From the NCBI GenBank assembly GCA_002699185.1, contig PABG01000063.1, forward strand, positions 1 through 35,361: a stretch of DNA of 35,361 bases, given 5' to 3'. Made by a program: the position numbers and the translations under genes. Origin of the DNA: Gammaproteobacteria bacterium (GTDB taxonomy: Bacteria; Pseudomonadota; Gammaproteobacteria; Thiohalobacterales; Thiohalobacteraceae). Within the stretch, counting starts at the first letter, position 1, and each line of letters begins with the position of its first letter. Positions 7,634 through 15,770 of this stretch are shown here, in pieces. The notes beneath the pieces are model-generated. The model saw only the letters and a list, made by a program, of their open reading frames with translations, did no database searches and was not told the DNA's origin.

Positions 7634-9331
7634 TCAAATCAACCGGCTCTTGTCCTTGATCTCGCGGTTGAGGATGCGGTGATTGTCGCTGTAGTCCACC
7701 GGCACCTCGACCAGATGCACACCGGGCGTGGCAAAGCAGCGCTCCAGCAGCGGCTCCAGCTCCGCCGCCGAGTCCGGACGATGGCCGTGGGCGCCATAGC
7801 AGCGGGCATAATCGACGAAGGCGGGGTTGCCGTAATCCAGCCCGAAGTCCTCAAAACCCATATCGGTCTGCTTCCACTTGATCATCCCATAGGCATCATC
7901 ACGCAGCACCAGCACCACCAGGTCCAGCCCCAGGCGCACGGCAGTCTCCAGTTCCTGTGAGTTCATCATGAAGCCGCCGTCGCCACAGATGGCCATAACG
8001 CGGCGATCCGGATGGACCAGCTTTGCCGCCATGGCCGAAGGCAGACCCGCGCCCATGCTGGCCAGGGCATTGTCCAGCAGGACTGTATTGGGAAGACAGG
8101 CCGCGTAGTTGCGGGCGAACCAGATTTTGTAGACACCATTATCCAGGGCGATAATGCCATTCTCCGGCATCACGCGACGCACATCGGCGACCAGGCGTTG
8201 TGGATAGATCGGGAAACGCGTGTCATCGGCGCCTTCACGAAGATGGGCATCGAGGTGACGCTTGACTTCCATGAAGCGGTCGAAATCCCAGCCCGGGGAA
8301 ACCTCGATGGTGGCGGTCAGGCGTTCAATGCTGTCGGCGATATCCCCGATCACGCCCTGGTGGGGCTGATAGACCGCATCGACGGCGGCGGTAACATAGT
8401 TGACATGGATTACCCGGGCAGAGCCGGCGCGGCCGGCGCCGGCGATATCCGGATTGTCCTCGTCCGGACCCGCGTCCGCCTCGCCATTCATGATGAAGGG
8501 CGGCTTCTCCACCACATCATGTCCGACGTTGATGATCAGATCGGCTGCTTCAATGGCACGGTGCAGAAAGTCCTCGCCCGACAGGGCCGCCGCACCCAGA
8601 TACAGGGGATGACGCTCGTCGATTACGCCCTTGCCCATCTGGGTGGTAAAGAAGGGAATGCCGGTCTTGTCGACGAAGGCCCGTAGCGCCTGACAGGTAT
8701 GGCGGCGGTTGGCGCCGGCGCCGAGCAGCAGCAACGGGTGACGTGCTGACCGGATCATATCGCCTGCCTGGTTGATCGAATTTTCACTGGCACGCGGATT
8801 CTCGAACCGGCTGCGCCGGATCACAGAGGCCTCGGTCTGCTCGCGGGCGATGTCTTCGGGCAACTCCAGGTGCACCGCGCCGGGGCGCTCATCCTCGGCC
8901 CGGCGGAAGGCCTCGCGCACCCGCGCCGGGATGTAGTGAGAGCTGCTGAGCTGGCGGGTGTACTTGGTCAGTGGCTGCATCATGTCGACCACATCAACGA
9001 TCTGGAACTCGCCCTGCTTGCTGGCCTTGATCGGCTTCTGGCCGGTAATCATCAGCATGGGCATGGCACCCAACTGCGCATAGGCCGCGGCAGTCACCAG
9101 GTTGGTCGCGCCGGGGCCAAGGGTCGCCAGACACACGCCGGTGCGTCCGGTCAGCCGACCGTAGGTGGCAGCCATGAAGCCGGCGGCCTGTTCATGACGG
9201 GTCAGAATCAGACGGATGGAGGAACCCTTCAATGCGTTCAGAACGTCCAGATTCTCCTCACCGGGGATGCCGAAGATGTACTCCACCCCCTCGGCCTCCA
9301 GGGCGCGGACAAACAGATCAGCGGCTTTCAT
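7634..9331 (-). CDS. Acetolactate synthase-like ThDP-dependent enzyme (large subunit)
   Basis: A 565-residue enzyme of the acetolactate synthase family, using thiamine diphosphate to form acetolactate or a related acyloin/decarboxylation product. The N-terminal PYR domain has the activating Glu47 (RHEQAAGFMAATYGR). The middle domain carries an unusual Gly/Asp-rich insertion (GEADAGPDEDNPDIAGAG). The C-terminal PP domain has GDGGFMMNSQELETAV and DDAYGMIKW. No regulatory small subunit gene is nearby, which fits a catabolic AlsS-like form. The ATG at 9331 has AAGGAG eight bases upstream and overlaps the end of the GltB-like gene by 14 bp, so the genes are co-transcribed. Other ThDP specificities, such as sulfoacetaldehyde or glyoxylate, cannot be excluded. 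Confidence 0.9.
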   Translation of the reverse strand: MKAADLFVRALEAEGVEYIFGIPGEENLDVLNALKGSSIRLILTRHEQAAGFMAATYGRLTGRTGVCLATLGPGATNLVTAAAYAQLGAMPMLMITGQKPIKASKQGEFQIVDVVDMMQPLTKYTRQLSSSHYIPARVREAFRRAEDERPGAVHLELPEDIAREQTEASVIRRSRFENPRASENSINQAGDMIRSARHPLLLLGAGANRRHTCQALRAFVDKTGIPFFTTQMGKGVIDERHPLYLGAAALSGEDFLHRAIEAADLIINVGHDVVEKPPFIMNGEADAGPDEDNPDIAGAGRAGSARVIHVNYVTAAVDAVYQPHQGVIGDIADSIERLTATIEVSPGWDFDRFMEVKRHLDAHLREGADDTRFPIYPQRLVADVRRVMPENGIIALDNGVYKIWFARNYAACLPNTVLLDNALASMGAGLPSAMAAKLVHPDRRVMAICGDGGFMMNSQELETAVRLGLDLVVLVLRDDAYGMIKWKQTDMGFEDFGLDYGNPAFVDYARCYGAHGHRPDSAAELEPLLERCFATPGVHLVEVPVDYSDNHRILNREIKDKSRLI

Positions 9332-10997
9332 CGGCAGTCTCCTTGACGTCCTTGGTGCATTCGCGGTCCCCGACTTCGGTGCATTCGTCCTCGATCTGGG
9401 TCAGGTGCTGGCGCGGCATGAAGCTGTGCGGCGTGGCCTCCTGCACATCAAGCGCGAAGGCCTCTGGGACATCGCCCGCCCGCAGGCAACCCGCACGGAT
9501 ATGCGGGAACAACTGATCGTAACGCCGGATCTCGTTCTGGCTGATGCGACGGTGGATATGGGTACGGTTGAGATCCGCCGTATGCCGCAGTCCGGCCGAG
9601 GCGATGATGTCAGCGGCGGCGTGCACCGTCCTGGCATGGAAATTCGCCACCCGGTCGGCCTTGTCCGCCACCACCAGCCCGCGCACCAGCCGCGGGTTCT
9701 GGGTGGCCACGCCGGTAGGACATTCATTGGTGTTGCAGGTCAGGGATTGCACACAGCCCAGCGCCAGCATCATGCCGCGGGCGCTGTTGCAGATATCCGC
9801 CCCCAGGGCCAGATTCTTCACCATGTGGAACCCGGTCAGGATCTTGCCCGAGGCGATGACGCGGATGTGCTCGCGCAGCCCGTAGCCGATCAGGCAGTCG
9901 TCGACGAAGGCCAGCGCCTCGCGCAACGGCATGCCGATGGAATTGGAGTACTCCAGCGGTGCAGCCCCGGTACCGCCCTCGCCGCCGTCGACAGTGATGA
10001 AATCCGGCAGGATGCCGGTCTCGACCATGGCCTTGCAGATGGCGATGAATTCACTGCGCCTGCCGATGGCGAGCTTGAAGCCCACCGGCTTGCCGTCGGC
10101 CAGTTCGCGCAGCTGCCCGATGAAGCGTACCAGCCCCAGCGGCGAGTCGAAGGCGGTGTGGGCCGGCGGCGAATCGACCCGGGTGTAGGGGGCCAGACCA
10201 CGGATACGGGCGATCTCGGGCTTGTTCTTCTCTGCCGGCAGAATGCCGCCATGCCCCGGCTTGGCGCCCTGGGACAGCTTGATTTCGATCATCCTCACCG
10301 CATCCAGCGCAGCCTGCTCGCGAAAGGTGTCGGGATCGAAATTCCCGTCCTGGTCGCGGCAACCGAAATACCCGGTACCGATCTGCCAGACCAGGTCGCC
10401 GCCTTCCAGATGCCAGGGACTGATGCCGCCCTCGCCGGTGTTGTGGTAGAAGCCACCGCGGGCCGCGCCCCGGTTGAGCGCCTGGATGGCGTTGCGGCTG
10501 AGTGCACCGAAACTCATGGCCGAGATATTGAGGACACTGGCGGAATATGGCTGTCTGCAGTCCCGCCCGCCGATCCGGATACGCATGGCGTCCTCGTCGA
10601 TCTCGCTGACCGGAATGGCGGCCAGGGAATGGCCGATCCATTCATAGCCTGTGCGATAGGTGTCGACCCGGGTGCCGAAGGGCACGGTGTCGAGTTCGTT
10701 CTTGGCGCGCTGATAGACCACATTGCGGAACATGCGATTGATGGGCGCCCCGTCCGTGTCGGCTTCCAGCAGATACTGGCGGACAAAGGGCCGCAGCCAT
10801 TCCATGATCCAGCGCCCGCGGCCGAACAGGGGAAAATTACGCCGCACCGTGTGCTCGTGCTGAAACCGGTCATACAGGCCGACGCCGATCAGGGGGACGA
10901 CCACCAGCAGCGCCCACAGCACAGGCAGCCAGAACAGGGCGATGGCTGCGATCAGCAACAAAATTGCAATGGTCAGTCTGAAAAACCAGGAGTGCAT
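9318..10997 (-). CDS. Membrane-anchored FMN-binding glutamate synthase-family protein
   Basis: A 559-residue protein with two N-terminal TM helices (about 7-43), then a GltB-like FMN domain. Visible hallmarks are ISAMSFGALSRNAIQALN, NTGEGGISPW, GAKPGHGGILPAEK, VDGGEGGTGAAP and the cysteine cluster CVQSLTCNTNECPTG, which in glutamate synthase holds the 3Fe-4S cluster. The glutaminase domain and the C-terminal beta-helix of true GltB are absent, so it is unlikely to make glutamate from glutamine by itself. It is the first gene of the three-gene minus-strand cluster and overlaps the ThDP enzyme gene. The ATG at 10997 has AAGGAT just upstream. The reaction is unknown. Confidence 0.9.
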   Translation of the reverse strand: MHSWFFRLTIAILLLIAAIALFWLPVLWALLVVVPLIGVGLYDRFQHEHTVRRNFPLFGRGRWIMEWLRPFVRQYLLEADTDGAPINRMFRNVVYQRAKNELDTVPFGTRVDTYRTGYEWIGHSLAAIPVSEIDEDAMRIRIGGRDCRQPYSASVLNISAMSFGALSRNAIQALNRGAARGGFYHNTGEGGISPWHLEGGDLVWQIGTGYFGCRDQDGNFDPDTFREQAALDAVRMIEIKLSQGAKPGHGGILPAEKNKPEIARIRGLAPYTRVDSPPAHTAFDSPLGLVRFIGQLRELADGKPVGFKLAIGRRSEFIAICKAMVETGILPDFITVDGGEGGTGAAPLEYSNSIGMPLREALAFVDDCLIGYGLREHIRVIASGKILTGFHMVKNLALGADICNSARGMMLALGCVQSLTCNTNECPTGVATQNPRLVRGLVVADKADRVANFHARTVHAAADIIASAGLRHTADLNRTHIHRRISQNEIRRYDQLFPHIRAGCLRAGDVPEAFALDVQEATPHSFMPRQHLTQIEDECTEVGDRECTKDVKETADESR

Positions 10998-11127
10998 GCA
11001 GGATCCTTGTATTCAACGAGGTTGGACCAGCGATCCGGCCGAATGTTCAGTCGCATCCACGCTGGCCAGACAGGCTGTTCGCTGGCATGCTGAAGCCGAT
11101 CCCCATCCGATCACGGGAGCACTGCAC

Positions 11128-12099
11128 ATGGGAGAGGCATTGAGAGCGGCGGTGGTGCGGCAGCGCATGCTGCTGCGCGGGCTGCTGGACGCGCCGATGG
11201 CCCGGCTGGCGCGCGACTGCGCCGCGGTGTGGCCGCAGCGCGAGGCCCTGGAGCAGCTGCTCGTGCAGTGGCTGGACCACCTGCCGTCGTGCAAGTACCT
11301 CTACGCGCTGGATGCGCAGGGCCATCAGGTCACCGCCAATGTCTCGGCCCGGGGCCTGCTGCCGGAGCACTGCGGCCGCGACCGCAGCCAGCGTCCCTAC
11401 CTGGCGGCGGCCCTGGCCGGCGAGCGCTTCTCCCTGTCCGATGCCTACATCAGCCGCAACGCACGCCGGCCCTCGCTGACTGCCCTCCAGCGCATTGCGG
11501 CGACCGACGGGACCCTGCTGGGCTTTGTCGGCGCCGACTTCGACCTGCGCGAACTGCCGCTCACCCGCGAGGTCTACGAGCAGCCCGGCCAGTGGCTGCA
11601 GATGAAGGGCGATCCGGCCATCCGCGGCGGCCTGTTCAACCAGCGCCGCATCGACAGCCCGATGGATCAGCACATCGACGCGGTCCTGGACCTGGTCATC
11701 GAACTGGTCGTGGCCCACGGGGTGTTTCATGGCAAGCTGCACTTCTCCAGCTCGCGCGCCACGCTCTGGTTCATCGAGGACCCGTTCCGCTACCGCATCC
11801 TCGATATCGAGGATCTCACTGATCCGGGCATCGTGCTCACCTACCCCACCTGCACCTATCCGGACGAGGCGGTGATTCCGCAGGAGCGCGTGGCCGAGGT
11901 GTTCCACACCCTGCGCGCACTGCGCTTCATGGACGAGACCATCTACCTGCGCGCCGGCTCGCTGAACATCTTCAACGGCATGGTCGGCCTGAATTTCTCC
12001 TGCGACGGCTCGCACTACATGCCCTGGCAGGAACTGCTGGAGAAGAAACTGGACTTCTGGCTCGGTACCGGTGATGCGGAACTGGACGACGCCGGCTGA
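11128..12099 (+). CDS. Stand-alone PDC/Cache sensor-domain protein
   Basis: A 323-residue soluble protein. The start is placed at ATG 11128 (MGEALRAAVV), with GGGAG nine bases upstream; the longer reading frame begins inside the opposite gene. The region about 15-160 looks like a PDC (double-PAS/Cache) ligand-binding domain: helical start, then YLYALDAQGHQVTANVS, RDRSQRPYLAAALAGERFSL and the late strand LLGFVGADFDL. These folds normally sit in the periplasmic part of receptors, but here there is no signal peptide, TM segment or recognisable output domain. The C-terminal half (MDQHIDAVLDLVIELV to the end) is unassigned. It is divergent from the GltB-like gene cluster and may regulate it; that is inference. 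Confidence 0.85.
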   Translation: MGEALRAAVVRQRMLLRGLLDAPMARLARDCAAVWPQREALEQLLVQWLDHLPSCKYLYALDAQGHQVTANVSARGLLPEHCGRDRSQRPYLAAALAGERFSLSDAYISRNARRPSLTALQRIAATDGTLLGFVGADFDLRELPLTREVYEQPGQWLQMKGDPAIRGGLFNQRRIDSPMDQHIDAVLDLVIELVVAHGVFHGKLHFSSSRATLWFIEDPFRYRILDIEDLTDPGIVLTYPTCTYPDEAVIPQERVAEVFHTLRALRFMDETIYLRAGSLNIFNGMVGLNFSCDGSHYMPWQELLEKKLDFWLGTGDAELDDAG

Positions 12100-12108
12100 G
12101 TTGCGCGC

Positions 12109-12990
12109 CTATGCCTTCACCAGCGCCCCGACCACCTCCCGCACATGCCGGATCGGCAGCGAGAAGTGGCCCTCGCCCGGCACCCGGGTCAGCCGCGCCT
12201 GCGGTACGGCCTGTGCCAGCCAGTCGCTGTGCAGCGGCGGCACCACCCGATCGGCCAGGCCGTGCCAGAGTTGCAGGTTGCGGATGCCCTCCAGCACGAA
12301 CGGCCAGGGCCGGATGGCCGTCGCCAGATCCGCCACCGCACCGGCCGGCCCCTGGCGGAAGGCCTCGCCCAGGCTGTCGGCGAACAGGCCACGGATGGCC
12401 GGCTGGCGCAGCATGGCACGGTCGGCCGGGCCGTCGATCCAGCCCTGTATCGCCACTGCCAGACGCGGTGCCCGGCGCACCAGCTGCGTGACCGGCGGGC
12501 CGCAGGTCCAGTGCAGCCAGGCCGGTCCACGGCGCACCAGCCACATGGCCAGGCGGGCGTTGAACTGCATCGCCGCGGCCAGTCCGGGTCGGGTGAGATC
12601 GCCCAGGCCGCAGCAGATCGCCGTGCCGATGACCCGCTCGCTCAGTCGGCTGGCGCAGGCCAGGGCGTAGGGCGCACCGCCGGAGACGGCGATCAGGTGG
12701 AAAGACCCGATCCCCAGCGCATCGGCCAGGGCCGCGACGCGTTCCGGCCAGGCGTCCAGCCGCGCACCCGGCGCCGGCGCGGACAGGCCGTAGCCGGGCC
12801 GCTCCGGCGCAATCACGCACACACCCGCCTCCAGGCAGGCCGCGTGCAGCAGCGCGCCCTCGCGGCGCGAGCCGGGCAGGCCGTGGAAATAGAAGGCCGG
12901 GATGCCGCCGGGTCGGCCATAGACCGCATAGCCCAACGGCACGCCCTGGATCTCCAGCACCCGGTCGTTGCGCGGAAACGCCGTCGGCAA
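12109..12990 (-). CDS. Alpha/beta hydrolase
   Basis: A 293-residue alpha/beta-hydrolase-fold enzyme. The oxyanion-hole motif is FHGLPGSRRE, the nucleophile elbow IAVSGGAPYA (serine near 104, with Ala at the usual first Gly of GxSxG), the acid GLADRVVPP and the catalytic histidine GEGHFSLP. It is cytoplasmic, without a signal peptide, and resembles general esterase/haloperoxidase-type hydrolases. It ends 9 bp from the PDC protein gene on the opposite strand (convergent) and is divergent from the ene-reductase. The substrate is unknown. Confidence 0.9.
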   Translation of the reverse strand: MPTAFPRNDRVLEIQGVPLGYAVYGRPGGIPAFYFHGLPGSRREGALLHAACLEAGVCVIAPERPGYGLSAPAPGARLDAWPERVAALADALGIGSFHLIAVSGGAPYALACASRLSERVIGTAICCGLGDLTRPGLAAAMQFNARLAMWLVRRGPAWLHWTCGPPVTQLVRRAPRLAVAIQGWIDGPADRAMLRQPAIRGLFADSLGEAFRQGPAGAVADLATAIRPWPFVLEGIRNLQLWHGLADRVVPPLHSDWLAQAVPQARLTRVPGEGHFSLPIRHVREVVGALVKA

Positions 12991-13057
12991 AACTTTCCCT
13001 CCCGGAACCTGTCAGACTTCCCTGTCATCCTGACACAATCACAGACAGGAGTCCTTC

Positions 13058-14143
13058 ATGCAGAGCAAGCTGTTCTCCCCCATTCACCTGGGTGACCTGG
13101 AACTGCCCAACCGCATCGTCATGGCGCCGCTGACCCGCAACCGGGCCGGCGACGGCAATGTCCCGACCGCGCTCAACACCGAGTACTACCGTCAGCGTGC
13201 CGGCGCCGGCCTGATCATCAGCGAGGCCGCCCAGGTCTCGCCCCAGGGCGTGGGCTATCCGGCCACGCCGGGGATCCACAACGAGGCCCAGGTGGCGGGC
13301 TGGAAGGATGTGCTCGAGGCGGTGCATGGCGCGGGCGGGCGCATGTTCATCCAGCTGTGGCATGTGGGCCGCATCTCCCACCCCAGCCTGCAACCCGACG
13401 GGGCCGCGCCGGTCGCGCCCTCGGCCATTCGTCCCGAGGGCGAGGCCGTCACCTATGAAGGCATGCAACCCTTCGAGACGCCGCGCGCCCTGGAGACCGA
13501 CGAGCTGCCGGGCATTGTGGAGCAGTACCGCAGCGCCGCCCGGCTGGCGCGCGCGGCCGGCTTCGACGGGGTGGAGATCCATGCCGCCAACGGCTATCTG
13601 CTCGACCAGTTCCTGCGCGACGGCACCAATCAACGCCCGGATGCCTACGGCGGCCCGGTGGCCAACCGCTACCGGCTGCTGGGCGAGGTGCTGGACGCGG
13701 TCCTGGAGCACTGGCCCGCCGGCCGGGTGGGGGTGCGGATCTCGCCCGAGAACAGCTTCAACGACATCCGCGACAGCGATGCGCAGGCCACCTTCAACCA
13801 TGTGGTCGAGCAGCTGGCGCCGCACGGCCTGGCCTACCTGCATGTGATCGAGGGCGACATGATGAGCGGGGCGAGGAAACTGGACTACGGCGCCTTCCGG
13901 CAGCGTTTCGCCGGCCCCTACATGGCCAACAACGGCTTCGATTTCGAGCGCGCCGACCAGTGGCTGGACCAGGGCCGGGCCGATCTCATCGCCTTCGGCA
14001 AGCTCTACATCGCCAACCCGGACCTGGTGGAGCGTTTTCGTCAGGGCGCGCCGCTCAACGCGCCCGACCCGGATACCTTCTACGGCGGGGATGCGCGGGG
14101 CTACACGGATTATCCGACGCTCGAGGAGCAGACACGTCTGTAG
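13058..14143 (+). CDS. Old Yellow Enzyme-family alkene reductase
   Basis: A 361-residue FMN-dependent ene-reductase that reduces activated C=C bonds, nitro compounds or nitrate esters with NAD(P)H. Visible motifs are NRIVMAPLTRNRA at the N terminus (FMN-contacting Pro/Thr), QLWHVGRISHP, the substrate-anchoring His/Asn pair in IHAANGYLLDQFLRD, the GG at DAYGGPVANR, and the phosphate-binding end ADLIAFGKLYIANPDLVERF. The length is typical for the NemA/PETN-reductase group. The ATG has AGGAG upstream. Its TAG stop lies inside a palindromic repeat (14140-14222), so the repeat forms the start of the 3' untranslated region. Confidence 0.95.
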   Translation: MQSKLFSPIHLGDLELPNRIVMAPLTRNRAGDGNVPTALNTEYYRQRAGAGLIISEAAQVSPQGVGYPATPGIHNEAQVAGWKDVLEAVHGAGGRMFIQLWHVGRISHPSLQPDGAAPVAPSAIRPEGEAVTYEGMQPFETPRALETDELPGIVEQYRSAARLARAAGFDGVEIHAANGYLLDQFLRDGTNQRPDAYGGPVANRYRLLGEVLDAVLEHWPAGRVGVRISPENSFNDIRDSDAQATFNHVVEQLAPHGLAYLHVIEGDMMSGARKLDYGAFRQRFAGPYMANNGFDFERADQWLDQGRADLIAFGKLYIANPDLVERFRQGAPLNAPDPDTFYGGDARGYTDYPTLEEQTRL

Positions 14144-14222
14144 GATGGGTGGAGGCGCCGGCGCCGCAACCCATCTCTGCAACGAACGCCCGATGGGTTG
14201 CACTGCGCTCCACCCATCCTAC
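14140..14222. repeat. Nested palindrome of the GTAGGATGGGT type
   Basis: Outer arms GTAGGATGGGTGGAG and CTCCACCCATCCTAC (15 bp, perfect) enclose inner arms GCAACCCATC (14166-14175) and GATGGGTTGC (14192-14201). The element starts one base before the TAG stop of the ene-reductase and ends before the convergent Nudix gene. It could act as a bidirectional transcript-end hairpin, though there is no T-tract. Confidence 0.8.
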
Positions 14223-14238
14223 AACGGCGCAGCTTGGA

Positions 14239-14802
14239 TCACCCCGCCAGGGCATTGCGCATGCGCCGGGTCTTCTCCAGCATGCGCCAGGTCGAGCGGT
14301 TGTTGTTGAAGCGGGTCACTTCGGGCAGGGTCGCCCAGAGGATGTCGTGGGATTCGTCGTTGCCCGGCACCGGCAGACTGTCGTCGATCTCCACCAGGAA
14401 ACGGACATCGATGTGCTCGTGGCGCGGGGCATAATCGACATTGTCGATGACATGGATGTCCACGTCGAACAGGGCCTCGCTGACCAGCCGGATGTGCTGC
14501 GGCTCCAGCCCGGTCTCCTCGTGGGTCTCGCGCAGGGCCACGCGCAGAATGTCGGCATCGCCGTCGGCATGGCCGCCGGGCTGGAACCACTGATCGTGCT
14601 TGCGGTGGTGCAGCAGCAGCCCCCGCTCGCGGTCGGGACTGACCACCCAGGCCGAGCCGGTCACGTGCGCCGGCAGCAGTGAGCGCTCGAAGCAGTCCGG
14701 ATGGGCGGCGACGAAATCGATGGCGCGGCGCACATAGGCCGCCTCCTCCATGAAGTCGGTGCGGTAGTGCTGCAGCAGGTTGAGCAATTGTTGCCGATGC
14801 AT
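14239..14802 (-). CDS. Nudix hydrolase
   Basis: A 187-residue Nudix-fold pyrophosphohydrolase. The Nudix box reads GGHADGDADILRVALRE followed by THEETGL. The catalytic REUXEEXGU half is intact (RETHEETGL), while the first Glu of GX5E is replaced by Ala within the GGHADGD segment. This is a variation I associate with a Nudix subgroup rather than inactivation. The N-terminal 45 residues are a helical extension (LLQHYRTDFMEEAAYVRRAIDF). It starts 19 bp after the stop of the BMC protein gene, with a G-rich site seven bases upstream, so the two form an operon. The substrate is unknown. Confidence 0.92.
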   Translation of the reverse strand: MHRQQLLNLLQHYRTDFMEEAAYVRRAIDFVAAHPDCFERSLLPAHVTGSAWVVSPDRERGLLLHHRKHDQWFQPGGHADGDADILRVALRETHEETGLEPQHIRLVSEALFDVDIHVIDNVDYAPRHEHIDVRFLVEIDDSLPVPGNDESHDILWATLPEVTRFNNNRSTWRMLEKTRRMRNALAG

Positions 14803-14821
14803 ATCTGGCCCCCGCCTGATA

Positions 14822-15436
14822 TCAGGTCCAGGACGGGTTCTCGACCGCCGCCAGCGCGGCGGCCGCGGCCTCGTCCACGTCGGCCTCGCGCCCCGACAGG
14901 ATCAGGCGGCCGAAGGCACCCACGGCACGCACGTCGATCAGGGTGATGTTGGCCGCCTTCTCGGCCTGATTGGCCGCATAGACGATATAGCCCGCCGGCT
15001 CGGTCTCCAGAATGAACATGCTCTGGTCGGGCAGGATCATGGAGCCGCGCCGGTCCTGGCGGTTGATCAGCACCGTGTGGTCCGGCGTCATGCCGCGGAT
15101 GATCTCCTGCCAGGCCACCTCGCAGCGCTGGCGGTCCTGCTGACGCGCGCCCAGATGATTCAGGATCACCCGGCCGCTCTCGATCACATCGCTCTGGTCG
15201 CGGTGATGGATCACCATGGAGCCGTACTGACGCTCGACCACCTGCTGGGCCAGGCGCACCTGGGTGGCCTTGAGCGCCATGTCGGTGAGCCGGTGCACGG
15301 CCATGCCCGGCGAGACTTCCACCCACAGCAGGGCCTCCCCGGGCACCGGCAGGAAACCCTGGGAGGCCGTGGCGATGTACTCGGCCAGCTGCGGCTGCAG
15401 CGAGTCGATATAGACGTAGGTTCTGAGCTTGATCAT
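14822..15436 (-). CDS. BMC-domain (microcompartment shell-type) protein, probably tandem-domain
   Basis: A 204-residue protein. Its C-terminal part matches the bacterial microcompartment fold: [19 protein letters not shown], then [19 protein letters not shown] and AAAALAAVE, the pattern seen in shell hexamer subunits. The N-terminal half ([19 protein letters not shown] ... [18 protein letters not shown]) has BMC-like spacing, so this could be a trimeric BMC-T protein like EutL or CsoS1D. No other shell protein, vertex protein, signature enzyme or encapsulation partner is in the window; only a Nudix hydrolase follows it. It may therefore be an orphan shell protein or a BMC fold used for something else. 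The C-terminal BMC assignment is fairly firm; the tandem reading is inference. Confidence 0.8.
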   Translation of the reverse strand: MIKLRTYVYIDSLQPQLAEYIATASQGFLPVPGEALLWVEVSPGMAVHRLTDMALKATQVRLAQQVVERQYGSMVIHHRDQSDVIESGRVILNHLGARQQDRQRCEVAWQEIIRGMTPDHTVLINRQDRRGSMILPDQSMFILETEPAGYIVYAANQAEKAANITLIDVRAVGAFGRLILSGREADVDEAAAAALAAVENPSWT

Positions 15437-15517
15437 CCAACTGCCAGGGGACCGGGAATGGAGCAGATTCTACCGGTGGGCGACAGGGCAGCGGAAATAC
15501 ATAAGTCATTCGTGATT

Positions 15518-15535
15518 CATAGATAAATATCTATG
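15518..15535. promoter_or_regulatory. AT-rich 18-bp palindrome upstream of the BMC gene (candidate operator)
   Basis: CATAGATAAATATCTATG is two 8-bp perfect arms around AA, in an AT-rich pocket of otherwise GC-rich DNA, 82 bp before the BMC protein start. This fits a repressor operator or promoter region, but no regulator is identified. The rest of the 334-bp gap (15437-15770) is repeat DNA described separately. Confidence 0.35.
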
Positions 15536-15590
15536 ATAGGACGTATGGCGGGGCGTGCCGGGAATTCTGTGCCGCCCGCCCTCACCCCTG

Positions 15591-15616
15591 CCCCTCTCCC
15601 GCGGGCGGGAGAGGGG
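15591..15616. repeat. Perfect palindrome CCCCTCTCCCGC type, copy 1
   Basis: Arms CCCCTCTCCCGC and GCGGGAGAGGGG are separated by GG. It forms the left border of a composite repeat block (15591-15760) between the BMC gene and the outer-membrane protein gene. A second copy lies at 15735-15760. A short AT stretch follows (GATATTAAGG), but not a terminator T-tract. Confidence 0.8.
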
Positions 15617-15635
15617 ATATTAAGGTGGGAGATCG

Positions 15636-15731
15636 GCTGTAGGCCGGGATAAGCGCAGCGTTCCCGGCAGCGTCTCCGGTGGCGGATGGGCGCCGGAAAC
15701 GGCCCTGACGGCCCTTATTCCGGCCTACGGC
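15636..15731. repeat. REP-like palindromic element, copy B (inverted relative to copy A)
   Basis: A 96-bp imperfect palindrome running from GCTGTAGGCCGGGATAAG to CTTATTCCGGCCTACGGC. It is the reverse-oriented relative of the element at 3303-3391, with the same ends and inner CGCAGCGTTCCCGGCA, but a longer and different central spacer. It is bracketed on both sides by CCCCTC-type palindromes. Confidence 0.75.
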
Positions 15732-15734
15732 CTG

Positions 15735-15760
15735 CCCCTCGCCCGCGGGCGGGAGAGGGG
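15735..15760. repeat. Palindrome CCCCTCGCCCGC type, copy 2
   Basis: Arms CCCCTCGCCCGC and GCGGGAGAGGGG around GG, with one mismatch. It abuts REP-like copy B and lies 10 bp from the stop codon of the outer-membrane protein, so it could serve as its 3' hairpin. Confidence 0.75.
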
Positions 15761-15770
15761 GATGCGACGA

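Noticed and set aside
9216-11093. 625-residue open frame on the plus strand
   Set aside because: It is fully antisense to the GltB-like gene, which has clear FMN and cysteine-cluster motifs; no independent support.
14496-14588. Loss of function of the Nudix hydrolase because of Ala at the first Glu of the box
   Set aside because: The RETHEETGL catalytic half is intact, and GGHADGD-type boxes occur in active-looking subfamilies, so inactivation is not supported.
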